Origin: Spirometra erinaceieuropaei | Taxonomy: Eukaryota; Platyhelminthes; Cestoda; Diphyllobothriidea; Diphyllobothriidae | DNA: 64,000 bases | NCBI GenBank assembly: GCA_902702965.1 | Contig: CACRXP010000035.1 | Location: 106,600-170,599, forward strand | Reading direction: 5' to 3' | Position numbers and translations under genes: made by a program | Shown here: piece by piece, positions 10,401-21,276 of the stretch | How positions within the stretch are numbered: the first letter of the stretch is position 1 | How the letters are laid out: the number at the start of each line of letters is the position of its first letter | The notes under the pieces: generated by a model | Databases searched by the model: none | Seen by the model: only the letters and a program-made list of their open reading frames with translations | What the model was told of the DNA's origin: nothing

Positions 10401-10892
10401 GACCCAACCTTGTACGACGAAACATCAAACCGAAGTAGTCGTGTCGGACCTAACTCCACTTAAATAAGTACTAGTATGTATTCTTTGTATGTCACAGATG
10501 CTTGGGGACCTTCACCCGATCCTTACCAAATAATCAAAACGCCACCCTTCCCTAGCAGACCAGTTATGCAATGTTGTTTTCACACATCGGCAATAATGAG
10601 TGCCTTCTTGCTTCCGAGACACGCATTGTTTTTCTCCCACAGCGTGCCGCGCTACATATGCGCAGGACGATAGCGGTTGGGTGTGTGATATAGATCCGGC
10701 AGGGGTCTCCGACCCCCAAAAAACCAATCAACGTGCAAGTCATCACAAGGACCCACAGCCAATGTTGGAACCCGTCGCTTACAAGGAGTCAATTACCACC
10801 TTTTTACGAGCATGAATTCGACTGAGTCGCAGCTGACACAAAACTTCCTGCCAACAGTTGACCAGTATTTGGGGTTAAAAGTAAATACCTAC
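10401..10892. other. Intron sequence, nothing recognised
   Basis: Short overlapping ORFs on both strands (10476-10815) lack any recognisable motif and do not carry good splice sites. Confidence 0.4.
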
Positions 10893-11006
10893 CACACGTA
10901 TGCATCTTCTCAATCCAGCCGGCCTGGCAGATGCATAAACCAGAGTCACAGATGGTATTCTCATCGGTACAGGGGACGGCGGGTCCACAGCGTCCGTGCA
11001 GCGTGC
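10893..11006 (-). CDS. EGF-like module exon of the MANSC/EGF/LDLa gene
   Basis: This 114-nt exon has an acceptor (cttattag) before 11006 and a strong donor GTAGGT after 10893. It encodes 38 residues with six cysteines: GRCGPAVPC, then TICDSGLCICQAGW, then HTC. The CxC followed by a Gly-Trp is typical of EGF-like and EB modules. The exon is phase 1-1. It joins the MANSC exon (12816-12984) upstream and the LDLa exon (6632-6763) downstream without breaking the frame. Single EGF modules usually act as extracellular spacers or binding modules. I rate it firmer than an isolated ORF because splice sites, phase and cysteine pattern all agree. Confidence 0.75.
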
Positions 11007-11132
11007 CTAATAAGCAGACAAGGGAACGTTCACTTAAAGGTGTCTCAATTTACACACAGCGGAATAAAAGCATCAAGACAGATACGACACAGCTCCACGC
11101 TTGGTACTGAGGCTGTGAGCTTGTTGGACGTA

Positions 11133-11905
11133 CTGTAGGTGAGCTAACTCATGAAAAGTCGGCCGAAATTTCGAAATGCGTTTTCCTTCCGAAAAGATTA
11201 ATTAAGCACGGTTGTAACAATAATCATCGTCCAGCATAATTCTATAATAATCCAGTTACCTCGGGGCGCGTTCATTCGAAAGAACGTATTTTCGACTGCA
11301 TGCAAGATCTATGCTCTGCAAAAAATGACTACTTGAGTAGCATGCAATTTTCTCATTGATTTTCAATGCCCTTATAAATTCAATTATACTTCATGGAAAA
11401 CATGCATAACAGTATTCATTCGCTTGCTTATTCGGCAAAAATTACGTCTTCTTGCAATTTTATACCCGAAAGATGGGTATAATTCGGTTTCAAAATAGTT
11501 TCTAATTGTGCGATTTTTTAATACCGTGAAACGGCCGATCATAAAACGTCATGTGTCTGCATTTACCAGCGTGGCTTGTAAAGCTAACAATATAACTCAA
11601 ATTCACTGCATAATTTTATGAACCCCATATGGTCTCCTTTTAATACCGTAGAGAAATGTATGGTTTTCCGTACACGGAAAATATACGCCTTGTAGTTTTG
11701 AAACCCTGAATGCAAGTATAACGGCAGGTCTGGTTCAGAATTATTCGGGGATTAGGAAATAATTTTTTAAAACCGAATTATACTCTTCCTTCGAATATAA
11801 AATTGGAAGAAGACGTGATTTTATACCGAGTGAGCAAGAGAATGAATATTTTTATGCATTTATTTCATGAAATATAATTGCACTTTTAAGGGCATCCAAC
11901 TTAAT
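11133..11905. mobile_element. MITE family M, copy 3, right end lost
   Basis: The left arm begins CTGTAGGTGAGCTAACTCATG and carries all the family landmarks. The inverted right arm is recognisable to 'aagggcatccaacttaa' (about 11905), and the terminal 150 bp are missing. Confidence 0.7.
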
Positions 11906-11949
11906 CCTTACCTACGTTTTCAAGCTGTTGGTCAGGCTCCAAAATACGC

Positions 11950-12495
11950 TCTGGTAGGATTCTATTACCGACAAAGACACAGAAGACTGAAATGGCTATT
12001 TCTGGCTTAATAGCCGTCGTCAGCCAGTCATACCGAACTCAGCAGTGTGAAACACCTGGGGTTCGACCCCGCGACCTGTCGGTTAGAAGTCCAAAGCCTC
12101 TAATCACTGAGCCACGGGCTCGTTGTCCTGTTGGTTTTGATCGGGAGTATACAACGGAACGATCGGTGAGCGCCCTCCACCATTGTATATTCTCGATCGA
12201 AACCGACAGGACAACGGGTTCGTGGCCCAGTGTTTAGAGGCTTTGGACTCCTAACTACAGGTAACAAGTTCGAGCCCCAGGTGTTCCACACTTCGGGGTT
12301 GGGTATGACTGGCTGACGACGGCTAATAAGGCAGAAATGGCCATTCCTGTCTCCCGTGTCTTTGTCGGTAATGCCCTTCTGCCTATATCATGCGTCGCTG
12401 CGCGCCTGCTGATTGGGCTCGCGAGAGAGCCCGTAGGACACAACGGAACGTGTGAGTTCCGTAAGAACGATCGGTGAGCGTCCCTCCACCATACG
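11950..12495. repeat. Two family-2 SINEs in inverted orientation
   Basis: Positions 11950-12155 read as a minus-strand SINE with a tRNA-like head: TGGCTCAGTGATTAGAGGCT, loop TTGGACTTCTAAC, and B-box GGGGTCGAACCCC. Positions 12208-12495 are a plus-strand copy. A spacer containing two near-complementary blocks around 12130-12205 ('ttttgatcgggagtatacaa' and 'ttgtatattctcgatcgaaa') joins them, so the transcript could fold back on itself. Confidence 0.75.
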
Positions 12496-12815
12496 CTCTG
12501 GTTCTGACAGTACCTAGGGGGAACCAGCCAATTTAGGGACCTTGGGAAAACAAACACCCTCGGCCTCGTTATTGGCCGTAGATGGCAACCGAATCAATGG
12601 TCCTGTCGCCAATTCCTTCCTGACAAGTACTTTACGACAGACTACTTAAAAGGCCCTTAGTATGGTTATCTCAAGGAGAGTGCAATGTGTACGGCAAGGA
12701 CGGAACTGTGGGATCGACGTCTGATTCAAACAAAAATGCGCCCAGATAAGTGGGAGGAGAGGGGCGTGGCGGGACGGGGAGGGAGGGAGGGAGGAAGGAA
12801 ACAAAGGGAACCAAC

Positions 12816-12984
12816 CCTTCTGTCGAGAGTCAGCGGCCGTGACAAGGGCGGTCGTGGGAGGCTCGCTTGTCCGCGCCGGATGCTGTTTCGGTTGTTGCAG
12901 CATAAAGACCGTGTAGTCGGCGTGCGAGGTGAAATTGCAGATATTTGGGTCACCGCAGTTGAAAAGGTAGCACTCCTTTCCCCG
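12816..12984 (-). CDS. Second half of the MANSC domain, exon 2
   Basis: After a pyrimidine tract ending ttaag (12985-12989), the frame reads RGKECYLFNC then NICNFTSHADYTVFML, followed by a Pro/Thr-rich linker. The MANSC domain (motif with seven to eight cysteines, known from HAI-1 and LRP11-type proteins) ends in just this way, with a C-x-L-x-NC segment and a final C-x-F. The exon starts at a codon boundary, matching the phase-0 end of exon 1 at 25281. Its likely donor (GTTGGT after 12816) leaves one nucleotide, matching the EGF exon. That donor is the weakest of the gene, so the 3' edge could move. Confidence 0.75.
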
Positions 12985-13538
12985 CTTAAAGGAAAGACAC
13001 ATGAGAAATCATAAGTGGAAGCAAGACCCCTCGAAGTAAGACGGTCTCGCATCGACCATTCGCCGGCCGACCTAGCGACCGGTCACCATCCCTGACCACT
13101 ACAGATGACGCAACATGTTGACGCAAACGAGAAAGAAATGCGGTTAAAATAAAAAAAAACATGAAAAAGACCAGCCGACGCGTGAATGAAGGCTGCGCGG
13201 AAGGAGGTTTGGTGTCTCCTGAACCGCATGAGACACTGGATGCCCAATGTTCTCTCCTTCTAATGAAAAACGTGGGTGTCAGTGAAATCGCACACTGCAT
13301 ACTCACTGTGGTCGCGACAACACACACACAAGGAAACTGTCCCTAAACCGATCGCCTAATAGTATGTTCGTCTTAAGAAATTTTGGTAGCTTAGAAGATA
13401 TGATAAGGGGGAATATCTGTAGACAGAACGGATAACCTTCTCGACCTGATGGCTTTCTTAGGAACGTAAAGCTGATGCTGCTGCTGCTGATTCTGATGAC
13501 GGCCACGACTACAGCTGTCGCCGGATCCACTGGCACTG

Positions 13539-14370
13539 ACAGTTCGACCGTCCATTTCGACGATGCCTATCGTGTGCTCCGCAACAGAGCGAGAACAGGC
13601 GCGGTGACTTGCGCGCTATTTCGTTTATAGTGATAGTGGACTTGCACAGCATCCACTGCACTCTCCCCTCCCCCACCTCCACCCGGTGTCAAGGCAGGAT
13701 CGAGAAGACTGGAGGCGGGAGAGGGGCCAGGTGGCTGGCGCGGCCGGAGTCGCCCCTAGTCGTGTCACCACTCGTGGCCATAGAAGGCCACATTAAGAAG
13801 GAGCCATTGCAGCCTGACTGTCAGTCCACCAGTCCGCTACTTCACGCAAACACACAGACTGGTCTGACTACGCGGTGCGAGTTCTCCCGTCAGTTGGTGG
13901 CCTTTCAAGCCTAGGCTTCTAGCGCACCGTGAGTCGCAAGCTGAGAGCCTGGGCCTCTCTCTTCCCACTCCCCGGGCACCAGTCTACCGTCAGAGCTGGT
14001 CAGATGTCTGTTGTAGGAAGCAGGCGTACTAGCTCACAGAGCTGGAGCTCGTCTGCATACCCCCCCCCCTCCTCAAAAAGCACACACTGGGATTAAATAC
14101 AAAAGGGGACGGTAGGCTGGGATCTCACATGCGTAGGTGGGTCATTAAGACGGAGCCACTGCAGTCAGACTCTCAGTCCACCATTCGGCCACTCAATACA
14201 CAAGCAAACAACAGGGTTGACTGCATGGTCAGAGTTGACGCGTCAGTTTGCAGCCTTCCATGCCATGGCTTTTAGCGCAACGTGGTGGTCTTAAGTGCGC
14301 GCCAGAGGGAAATGCGTTAAGCTCACTTTCTCCTCTCACTCCCAGGCGCCAGTCAGCCGTTCAAGCCGGT
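13539..14370 (+). repeat. Dispersed repeat R3, copy 2, with a duplicated second half
   Basis: The 5' part (gttcgaccgtccatttcgac, then ggacttgcacagcatccact) matches the family. The 3' part, 'ttaagaaggagccattgcag...tcagtccacca', occurs twice, at about 13792-13925 and 14143-14290. Between them is a short C-run (14061) and ordinary sequence. No gene is apparent. Confidence 0.6.
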
Positions 14371-14873
14371 CAGATGTCTGATGCCGGAAGTGAACACACA
14401 CACACACGCACACTCCAGAATCCAGTTCAAACGGAAGCAAGTGAAAGGAAAAATCAGTTAAATTGCCGAGAAAGGACAAGTCTTGAAGATAACGGAATAT
14501 GTGGGGGGTGATAACCAACACGCAAACAGTCCTTCTCCCTAGTAGAAAAGTCTCCAAAAGGGTGAAAACACACCGCAGCAAAGAAAACGAGGAATTAACC
14601 GCATGTCATTACATTCGGCACCTGTTAGCAGCACAGGGGTAGCCGTACAATATTATTTTTCAAGCGTACAGGGCGGACGACAGTGTCCAGCAAGAACTGG
14701 AGAGACCGCGGGTCTGGTGGATGCGAGCATATGACGGGGACGCACCCGAAACCCTAGTTCGTTCAAACAACATTGAAAAAAACCAGAAAAAAACCAACTT
14801 ACCTCAATGACCCCGTATGAAAAGTCAGACAATTGCCGACAATGACTCCCGACAAGCCAAACACTAAGGCATA

Positions 14874-15868
14874 CAGCAGGAGGGCTAACTCATGAAATGC
14901 CAACCGAAATTCTGAAATGCGTTTTTGCTTCGAAAAGATTTATTAAATAGGGTTGTAAAACTAATCAGCGTGCAGCACAATTCTATAACAACTCAGTTAC
15001 ATCAGGATGCCCGCTTTCGAAGGCAGTTCTTTCCGGCTGCATGCAAAAGCTATACACAGTAATAAATGACTGCATAAGTAGCATGCATTTTTCTCATTGA
15101 TTTTCGATGCCCTAAATGTCCAATTATATTTCATGGAAAACATGGATAAAACTATTCACTCTTTTGCTCATTCGATATAAAATTACGTCTTCTTGCAATC
15201 TCGTACTCGAAGAAAGGATAGAATTTGGTTTTCAAAAACTTTTCCAATTCCCGACTATTTTTGAACCCGCTCTACCGTTACACGTGGATTCAGGGTTTCC
15301 AAACTACAAGCCCTATATTTTCTGCATACGGAAAACCCCAAATTTCTCTACGGTACTAAAGGGGACCATATAGGGTTCATCAAATTTAGCAGTGGATTTG
15401 ATCCATATTGTTAACTTTACGAGGCACATTGGTAAATGCAGAGGCATGACGATTTATGAACGGACATTTCACGATATTAAAAAAGTCCCACAATTAGAAA
15501 CTTTTTTTAAAACCAAATCAAACAATTTCATCGAGTACAGAATTGGAAGAAGACGTAATTATCTACTGAATGAGCAAAAGAATGGATATTGTTATGCATG
15601 TTTTCCATGAAATATAATAGGACTTTTTGGAGCATCGAAAATCTGTGAGAAAAATTCATGCTACTTAAGTAGCCATTTTTTACAGAGTATGGTTTTCGCA
15701 TGCAGTCGGAAGGAAGTTCATTCGAAAGCCGACATCCTGAGGTAAGTGAAATATTATATAATTATATTACAGGCTGATTATTTTTAGAACACTACTTAAT
15801 TAATCTTTTCGAAAGGGAAACGCGTTTCGGAATCTCGGTTGACATTTCATGAGTTAGCCCACCTACTG
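14874..15868. mobile_element. MITE family M, copy 4, 995 bp, TA on both sides
   Basis: The left end is CAGCAGGAGGGCTAACTCATG and the right end is CATGAGTTAGCCCACCTACTG. The dinucleotide TA immediately flanks both ends (14872-14873 and 15869-15870). The arms are inverted copies of about 400 bp with the 'actact(t)aagtagc' landmark in each. It is non-coding and would depend on a transposase elsewhere. Confidence 0.85.
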
Positions 15869-16484
15869 TAAATCGTAGCAGCGGCCAAGGCGAAAGGAGT
15901 GGTACGCAGGACTCATGCGTTGCGGAACAACGACGCAAGCAGCCAAGCCCTCCCGCACTGCTGCAGCGTGCATGCGACTCACTTTCACAGCGCGGGTATG
16001 GCAGGCGTAACGTTACACATGCACATCTGACCTAAGTGGGATGGATGTCATTTGGTGCGGCCTGGTACATGTGGGATGTGGTCGAACCGTACGTGGCACG
16101 CGCAGACGGGCTGCTTACTCTAGTCGGTCATTGTGTATCGACTACATTCGCAGTCCTTTTAACTCAGACAAGCCTGTTGTGTATGGAATAGGGAAGGGAA
16201 AACTAAGCCGACATTGAGGAACCCCTGCTCAAGACACATCAGCGCACTCCCCACTATAATAAATGTGATGCGCTAGACGCGATATCAGTCAAGAATTCAA
16301 ATGATGCAAACACACACACCCGGTAACTCGATCGCTCTCAGGACTGAACATCAGGCTGCAACAATAACTCCTCCTCAACATGACCCATATGAAGCTCTCA
16401 CACGTGTGAACTTCGATACCCCCAACAAACGAACCTAGAAAATACGGAACAGGGAGGTCGTGCGCGGCAAGCTACTTAGTTCTG
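15869..16484. other. No gene recognised; possible 3' UTR of the nested gene
   Basis: This stretch directly follows the stop codon of the minus-strand ORF at 16485-17084. No AATAAA is visible on the minus strand. A GTGGCACGCGCAGACG block (about 16095) recurs at about 32147 and, as a variant, at 56310, marking a further dispersed repeat. Confidence 0.4.
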
Positions 16485-17084
16485 TCAGTCACTGCATCCC
16501 TGTCCATCTCCGGCCATCTTAACGCTGGGTTCGGTATGCACAGTCTGGTATTTGAGCTCGGTGATAACTTTATTTTGGGTACTTTCCACTGCAATGGGCG
16601 TCATGGTGGCGATGTGTGTCGCCTGTGGACGCAATGCCACACCGGAGAGGAGGGCGGACGTCTTGGCCGACTCTGGTAGCTGGAACGTGATCTCTTCGTG
16701 TTTGGCAGGCATGCCTTCCGATTGTACTTCAGTGGATGTCAGGCTTAAAGATGTAGGCTTTGGCATGACCTGCAGAGTGTAGCTGCTGGTGGTCTGTGTC
16801 AGCGTCTCTGGGCTGGCTTGTGCCTCGCGATTAGAAGTTTCCACTGGCACGATGCTAGACTGGGTGTCTGGGCTCCCTTGCAGCTCCATGGGAGATGCAG
16901 TGTGCTGCACTGGTCCTGCTTTCTCTACCACAATGCGGCCTCGAAGTCCCTGCTGGTCATTGTGGCAGTGACTGTCTGCACTGGGGCTGTGACTGTGGCC
17001 TGCGTGCCCTTCACCATCGGAGCACGGTGGGATGTGGGGGGAGGTAGATGCAGTGAAAGTCTGCTTCACTGTCGCCGGTCCAAA
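16485..17084 (-). CDS. Ser/Thr/Pro-rich terminal exon of a possible nested gene
   Basis: An acceptor (atcccaccag, ending 17085) opens 199 codons to a TGA at 16485. The sequence is rich in Ser, Thr, Pro and Gln, with a His-rich patch (CSDGEGHAGHSHSPS) and no recognised domain. It is phase-compatible with two upstream candidate exons (17323-17451 and 18610-18788), giving a spliced product with even composition. It sits in the 12.3-kb first intron of the MANSC gene on the same strand, so it would be a nested gene. Disordered tails of this kind are common in nuclear regulators, but I assign no function. Confidence 0.4.
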   Translation of the reverse strand, partial: FGPATVKQTFTASTSPHIPPCSDGEGHAGHSHSPSADSHCHNDQQGLRGRIVVEKAGPVQHTASPMELQGSPDTQSSIVPVETSNREAQASPETLTQTTSSYTLQVMPKPTSLSLTSTEVQSEGMPAKHEEITFQLPESAKTSALLSGVALRPQATHIATMTPIAVESTQNKVITELKYQTVHTEPSVKMAGDGQGCSD

Positions 17085-17322
17085 CTGGTGGGATAAGGAC
17101 GGATGTAATTGTCCTTGACAGCCGAACTACCACAAACCCGGCTACTTGAGTTTACTGGCCATAGTCTAGTCTATGCCTATATGCCCAAAAAGCACCTCTG
17201 TGTCCTGACGGACTGCGTTCAGAAAGTTTTTAGGCCGACATTCATTTTGTCACCTTTAGTGAGACAGCGATTATAGGCTTAGGACAGCAGCACTAGAGTC
17301 ACGGAGCGTGAGACAAAAAAAC

Positions 17323-17451
17323 TTGTTTCAAGCGCTCCAGTCCTTCTTCTTGGGTGGCCGGAATGGGTGTGGTTTCGCTGGGCGGATCTGTGCTTGCAAC
17401 GAGCGGATCCTTCTGGGGACTGTGATATAACGTCAGAACCGTGGAAACTGC
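17323..17451 (-). CDS. Middle exon of the possible nested gene
   Basis: A 129-nt frame, phase 0 on both sides, lies between a good acceptor (ctgtttgcag) and a GT donor (GTTTTT, weak). It encodes 43 residues starting AVSTVLTLYHSPQKDP, then Ser/Thr/Pro-rich sequence and an acidic end (EEGLERLKQ). It continues smoothly from LQMQAAQSLE of the upstream exon. The protein family is not recognised. Confidence 0.4.
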
Positions 17452-17649
17452 CTGCAAACAGTATCCATCTCGAGACAAAAGCTCTTCAGGCCGTTAGGCG
17501 AGAACCTCCACCGCAAGCTAACAGATGATAGCAATGAGTCAGGAGTATAGTTATGATGTCGTTAGATAAACCTGGAAAAAATGGCGTCCCAACATCGACT
17601 CGGTTTATTGTCTCAGGGCAACGAGGGAAATATAAATGCGGTAGGCGAC

Positions 17650-18447
17650 ATGACTCAGGAGGCGTTCACTGAAATTCAGGAATGTTAAATCGGTTAGAAA
17701 GATTTATCTAAGTGGTGTTGTAATATTGATTATCACGCAGCATAATTCCAAAATGCGCACCATGCCACGATGACGGTTCTGAATGCGCACCTCTCCGGTC
17801 ATCTGTGATAATGACACTCGCTAAAAATGACTACATAAGTAGTATGATTTTTCCATTGATATCAGTGCCCTTGGAAATTAAAACATGTTTTCTAGAAAGC
17901 ACTCATAAAGAACGTCCTGCCTGGTACTCATTTCGGAGTAATTTAAGTCTTCACATTTTTGCCTTGATGAACGGTAGGTGTCGACTTAAAAGGTTTTATG
18001 ATGTTTTTGGTGCAGCGACATTTCCATTTAGATAGCATCGTACCTGACCGTCCAGTAGTTCTTCGTATGAAGCATAAAACGGGAATATAAAAACGCTTCT
18101 AAGACTGAAAAACGCCCTTCCTTCGAGCATAAAGTTTGAAGACACAATTCTGTGAAAAAATACGTGCAAGAAAAGATGTTTTGTGGGTGTTTTTTTATAA
18201 AATAAGCTCAAATTAATGAGAGTATCGAATATCCGTGGAAAATATGCATGCCACTAAAGTAGTAATGTATGGGGAGTGTGATTTCTGCAGGTGACCCGAA
18301 AGACGCGAATTCAAAAGCTGACATCCCGTCGTGACTGAAGCATCTTCGCATGATGATAAGCGCTGCAAACCCACCCTACTGATTTATTCTCATCAAAACC
18401 ACATTTAAGAATTTCGATTGGTGTTTCATGTGTTACGCTACCTACTG
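17650..18447. mobile_element. MITE family M, copy 5, diverged
   Basis: The right end TTTCATGTGTTACGCTACCTACTG matches the family terminus in two short blocks, and the inner landmarks 'aatgactacataagtagtatg' and its inverse near 18245 are present. The left terminus is degraded. It lies in the intron between two exons of the possible nested gene. Confidence 0.65.
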
Positions 18448-18609
18448 TGCTTGTTTATTTTCGTCAGTCAACTCGATGCCGGTACTTGAACCCTTTTCGT
18501 TTCGCCTCTCGTCTAAAAGGCGTAGAGCCCTGACACGGGTTCAGACAACGAGGACAGAAGAGAGAATGCCCCCTGATCGAACCGTTGTGCCGCATGATAC
18601 CAAAAACAC

Positions 18610-18788
18610 CTCTAATGACTGGGCTGCTTGCATCTGTAACGTCTCCACCATGCAACTATGGACTCTGGGATCGTCTTCGTTTCCCACTGGCTGAACTCTT
18701 GCAAGCGGGTTTCTGTGTGGATAGCAGTCGACAGATGGGAAGCAGATATCGACATTTTTATAACCCCGAAGGACTCCTACAAGATACC
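18610..18788 (-). CDS. Upstream exon of the possible nested gene
   Basis: Acceptor gctgcag precedes 18788 and donor GTGTTT follows 18610. The 179-nt exon starts with two nucleotides of a split codon and ends in phase 0. It encodes about 59 residues (GYLVGVLRGYKNVDICF ... LARVQPVGNEDD ... LQMQAAQSLE) with four cysteines and no known motif. Further upstream exons must exist because no start codon fits here. One candidate region is 19000-19450 (-), which I could not resolve. Confidence 0.35.
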
Positions 18789-19702
18789 CTGCAGCATTGT
18801 CTCTAAACTTGACCACTAAGCAGCAACAACGGGAATTGGGAGGCAGTAATGTGAATGCACTTTAGAGGGACAAATTTAAACAGACAGTGCTGCTTGGTCA
18901 GAAAAACACAATAACTTGGAGTGTTTTCGGTTGAAACGCAAACGTGGCGTCGCGGCGGCTAGAGTCTACAAAAAAAGTCTGCTAGCGACCCCCTCTTCCT
19001 AAAACCAGAATTGTTCTGCGGTTATTATTTGGCCGACAAACTGGCGACAGTGGAAGATCCATTGTCTCATCAAACCGGACATCAGGGCCGCTGCGACATT
19101 GTGGGATCTACGCAGTTGGAGGAGTAGCCTTCTCACGGTGATGGCCAAACAAACCGGGCTTTGTGCATAAAACAGAGCATAAGCCGTCGGGAAAAAACCA
19201 GAGCTGCGCAAACAGCTGCAGCGAAATGCCACCACGGCTTTCAGGAACAGCCCCGACCATATCAGCAACTGGGACACTCTGTGGACTGCAGGCAAATTAG
19301 GTTTCGAATAGCCAAACTGGGGTACTAAGTAAATAGGACAGGAGGAAACAAAGAGCCTCCAGCATCGAGCGTCCTTTTTCATATACAGGGGCACGCGAAA
19401 GTTGGTAGAAATTGTTACTTTTTCCGCTGGAGGACGAAGCAAGGAGGAGTAAAGCATTCGGAGTATCAGTGGAGCTAAAATTTTACTCGGACAAATCTGA
19501 CTTCAGGAGCAGAACTTGGCAGTCGGCCCGAGTAGGTAGGTCTACACCCGCGGTCAGCTCGAGTTTTTGAGGTTACACCCTGTCCTCCTTTCACCCATTT
19601 ATTGGGAGCAAAAGTAACAAAGTTGAAAACACGCCCTGCATTCGTCCGCACATTCGGTGAAAAGAAGTCCTCAGTACGGACAAATATGGGTGCTCAATAC
19701 TA
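18789..19702. other. Unassigned; a 152-codon minus-strand ORF at 18999-19457
   Basis: The 152-aa ORF has long hydrophobic stretches (LLIWSGLFLKAVVAF, FFPTAYALFYAQ) but no motif I know. A second minus-strand frame across 19180-19290 (MVGAVPESRGGISLQLFAQL) also looks codon-like. Either could hold an exon of the nested gene, and neither is supported by clear splice sites. Confidence 0.25.
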
Positions 19703-20345
19703 CAGTAGATGTGCTAACTCATGAAATGTCAACCAAAATTTCGAAATGAGTTCTCGTTTCGAAAAGATAAATTAAGTAGCGTTGTAAAACTAATCATGAT
19801 GCAGCATAAATGTATAATGATCCAGTTACCTCAGAGTGTCGGCTTTCAAAAGAACTTATTTTCGGCTGCATGCAAGATCTATACTCTGCAAAAAATGGCT
19901 ACTTAAGTAGTATGCAATTTTCTAATTGATTTTTGATGTCCTTGAAAATTAAATTATGTTTCATGGAAAACATGCAATAAAATATTCATTCTTTTACTTA
20001 TTCGGTAGAAAATCACGTATTCTTCCAATTTCATACTCAAAAGAAGAGTATAATTCGGTTTTAAAAAAGTTTCTAATTGTGAGATTTTTTAATACCGTTA
20101 AATGGCCGTTCATGAAACGTCATGTATCTGCATTTACGAATGTGGCTTGTAAAGTTAACAATATTGCGCAAATCCACTGCTTAATTTTATGAACCTCATA
20201 TGGTCTCCTCTTAAAACCGTAGAGAAATGCATGCAATATGTTAACTTTACAAGCCACATTCGTAAATGCAGATACATGACGTTTCCTGGACGGCCATTTA
20301 ACGGTATTAGAAAATCTCACAATAAGAAACTTTTTTTAAAAACTG
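19703..20345. mobile_element. MITE family M, copy 6, truncated
   Basis: TA (19701-19702) is followed by CAGTAGATGTGCTAACTCATG, and the left arm is complete. The centre shows a tight palindrome: 'catgtatctgcatttacg' near 20120 against 'cgtaaatgcagatacatg' near 20260. The right arm stops after about 80 bp. Confidence 0.7.
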
Positions 20346-20374
20346 TACATTCAGTGACCAGTCCTGCAAAGTGT

Positions 20375-21276
20375 TAGACAAAATTCTGCATTGCCTTTAC
20401 AATTAGAAAGTACTAATTAGGTGGAAGTTATAATGCTGATTATAACGCAGCATAATCCCAGGATATTCCACTCAAGCCAGGACGCCGGCGTTTGAATGTA
20501 CTTCTCTTAAGTCGCACTCACTCGGTAAAAAATAACTACTTAACTAGTTTGAAAGTCTTTTTCATTCATGATCAATGTCCTCATAAATGGAGGTCTATTT
20601 TAAGGAAAAATTATTCGAGAATATGATCTCTTGTACTCATTTCGGAGTAAACTAGGTCTTCTTAAAAATGTACAGTCGAAGAAAGGGGATCTACAGTTCC
20701 AAAAATTTTGTAATTATGGGATTTTCTAAAAATCCTGAAACGTCCGATCAAATAGCATAGTATCTGTCCATTTATTGATGCTCTTTAGGCAGTAAGTAAG
20801 GTATTCCACATCCAGTGAATCGCTTTATAGGCAATATAGAAAATCGTCATAATGGTAGAGGGATATATTACTTTCCTTAGAGCGAAGGTATATAGCTCGA
20901 AAACTGTCATTCCTAAACCCAAATGTAACGGCAGATCGGGCTCGAAATTATGCGGGAATAGAGAACCATTTTAAAACCGAAATTTAACTTTCTCTGGAGT
21001 ACAAAATTTGAAGGAAACGTGTTTTCTTACTAAGTGCGTGTAAGAAAACTATTTTTATTATGTTTTATATAAGACGCAATTGAAAATCAATGGAAAAATT
21101 CGCACTACTTAAGTGGTCATTTTTACCATGTGAGATTTTTGCAGACGGCCAAAAAGTGTATTCAAAGGCCGGCATCCGGTGCGATCGAGATATCATTGGG
21201 TTGTGCTGTACGATAATCAATACCTAGGCAATCCTTCCTAGTCGAAAAAGCATTTCACAAGATTGGTCCCTCACCG
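20375..21276. mobile_element. MITE family M, copy 7, diverged
   Basis: It follows the family pattern ('ataacgcagcataatcccag', 'aataactacttaactagttt', and the inverted 'cactacttaagtggtcattt') and ends ...GGTCCCTCACCG before TA. The left terminus is lost against copy 6, so one may have landed in the other. Confidence 0.6.

Noticed and set aside
12045..12115. tRNA-Arg(TCT) gene on the minus strand
   Set aside because: The head resembles the tRNA, but the acceptor stem does not pair and the sequence continues into the repeated SINE body.
12685..13052. ORFs of 108-109 aa on both strands over the MANSC exon 2 region
   Set aside because: These are shadows of the true exon frame (12816-12984, minus); they lack domains and their splice sites are not compatible.
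13476..13617. Leu-rich start (MLLLLILM) on the plus strand that looks like a signal peptide
   Set aside because: It derives from a short CTG repeat running into repeat R3, and the frame soon ends.
16552..17096. Plus-strand ORFs of 60-92 aa
   Set aside because: They are antisense shadows of the 199-codon minus-strand exon, with no motifs of their own.
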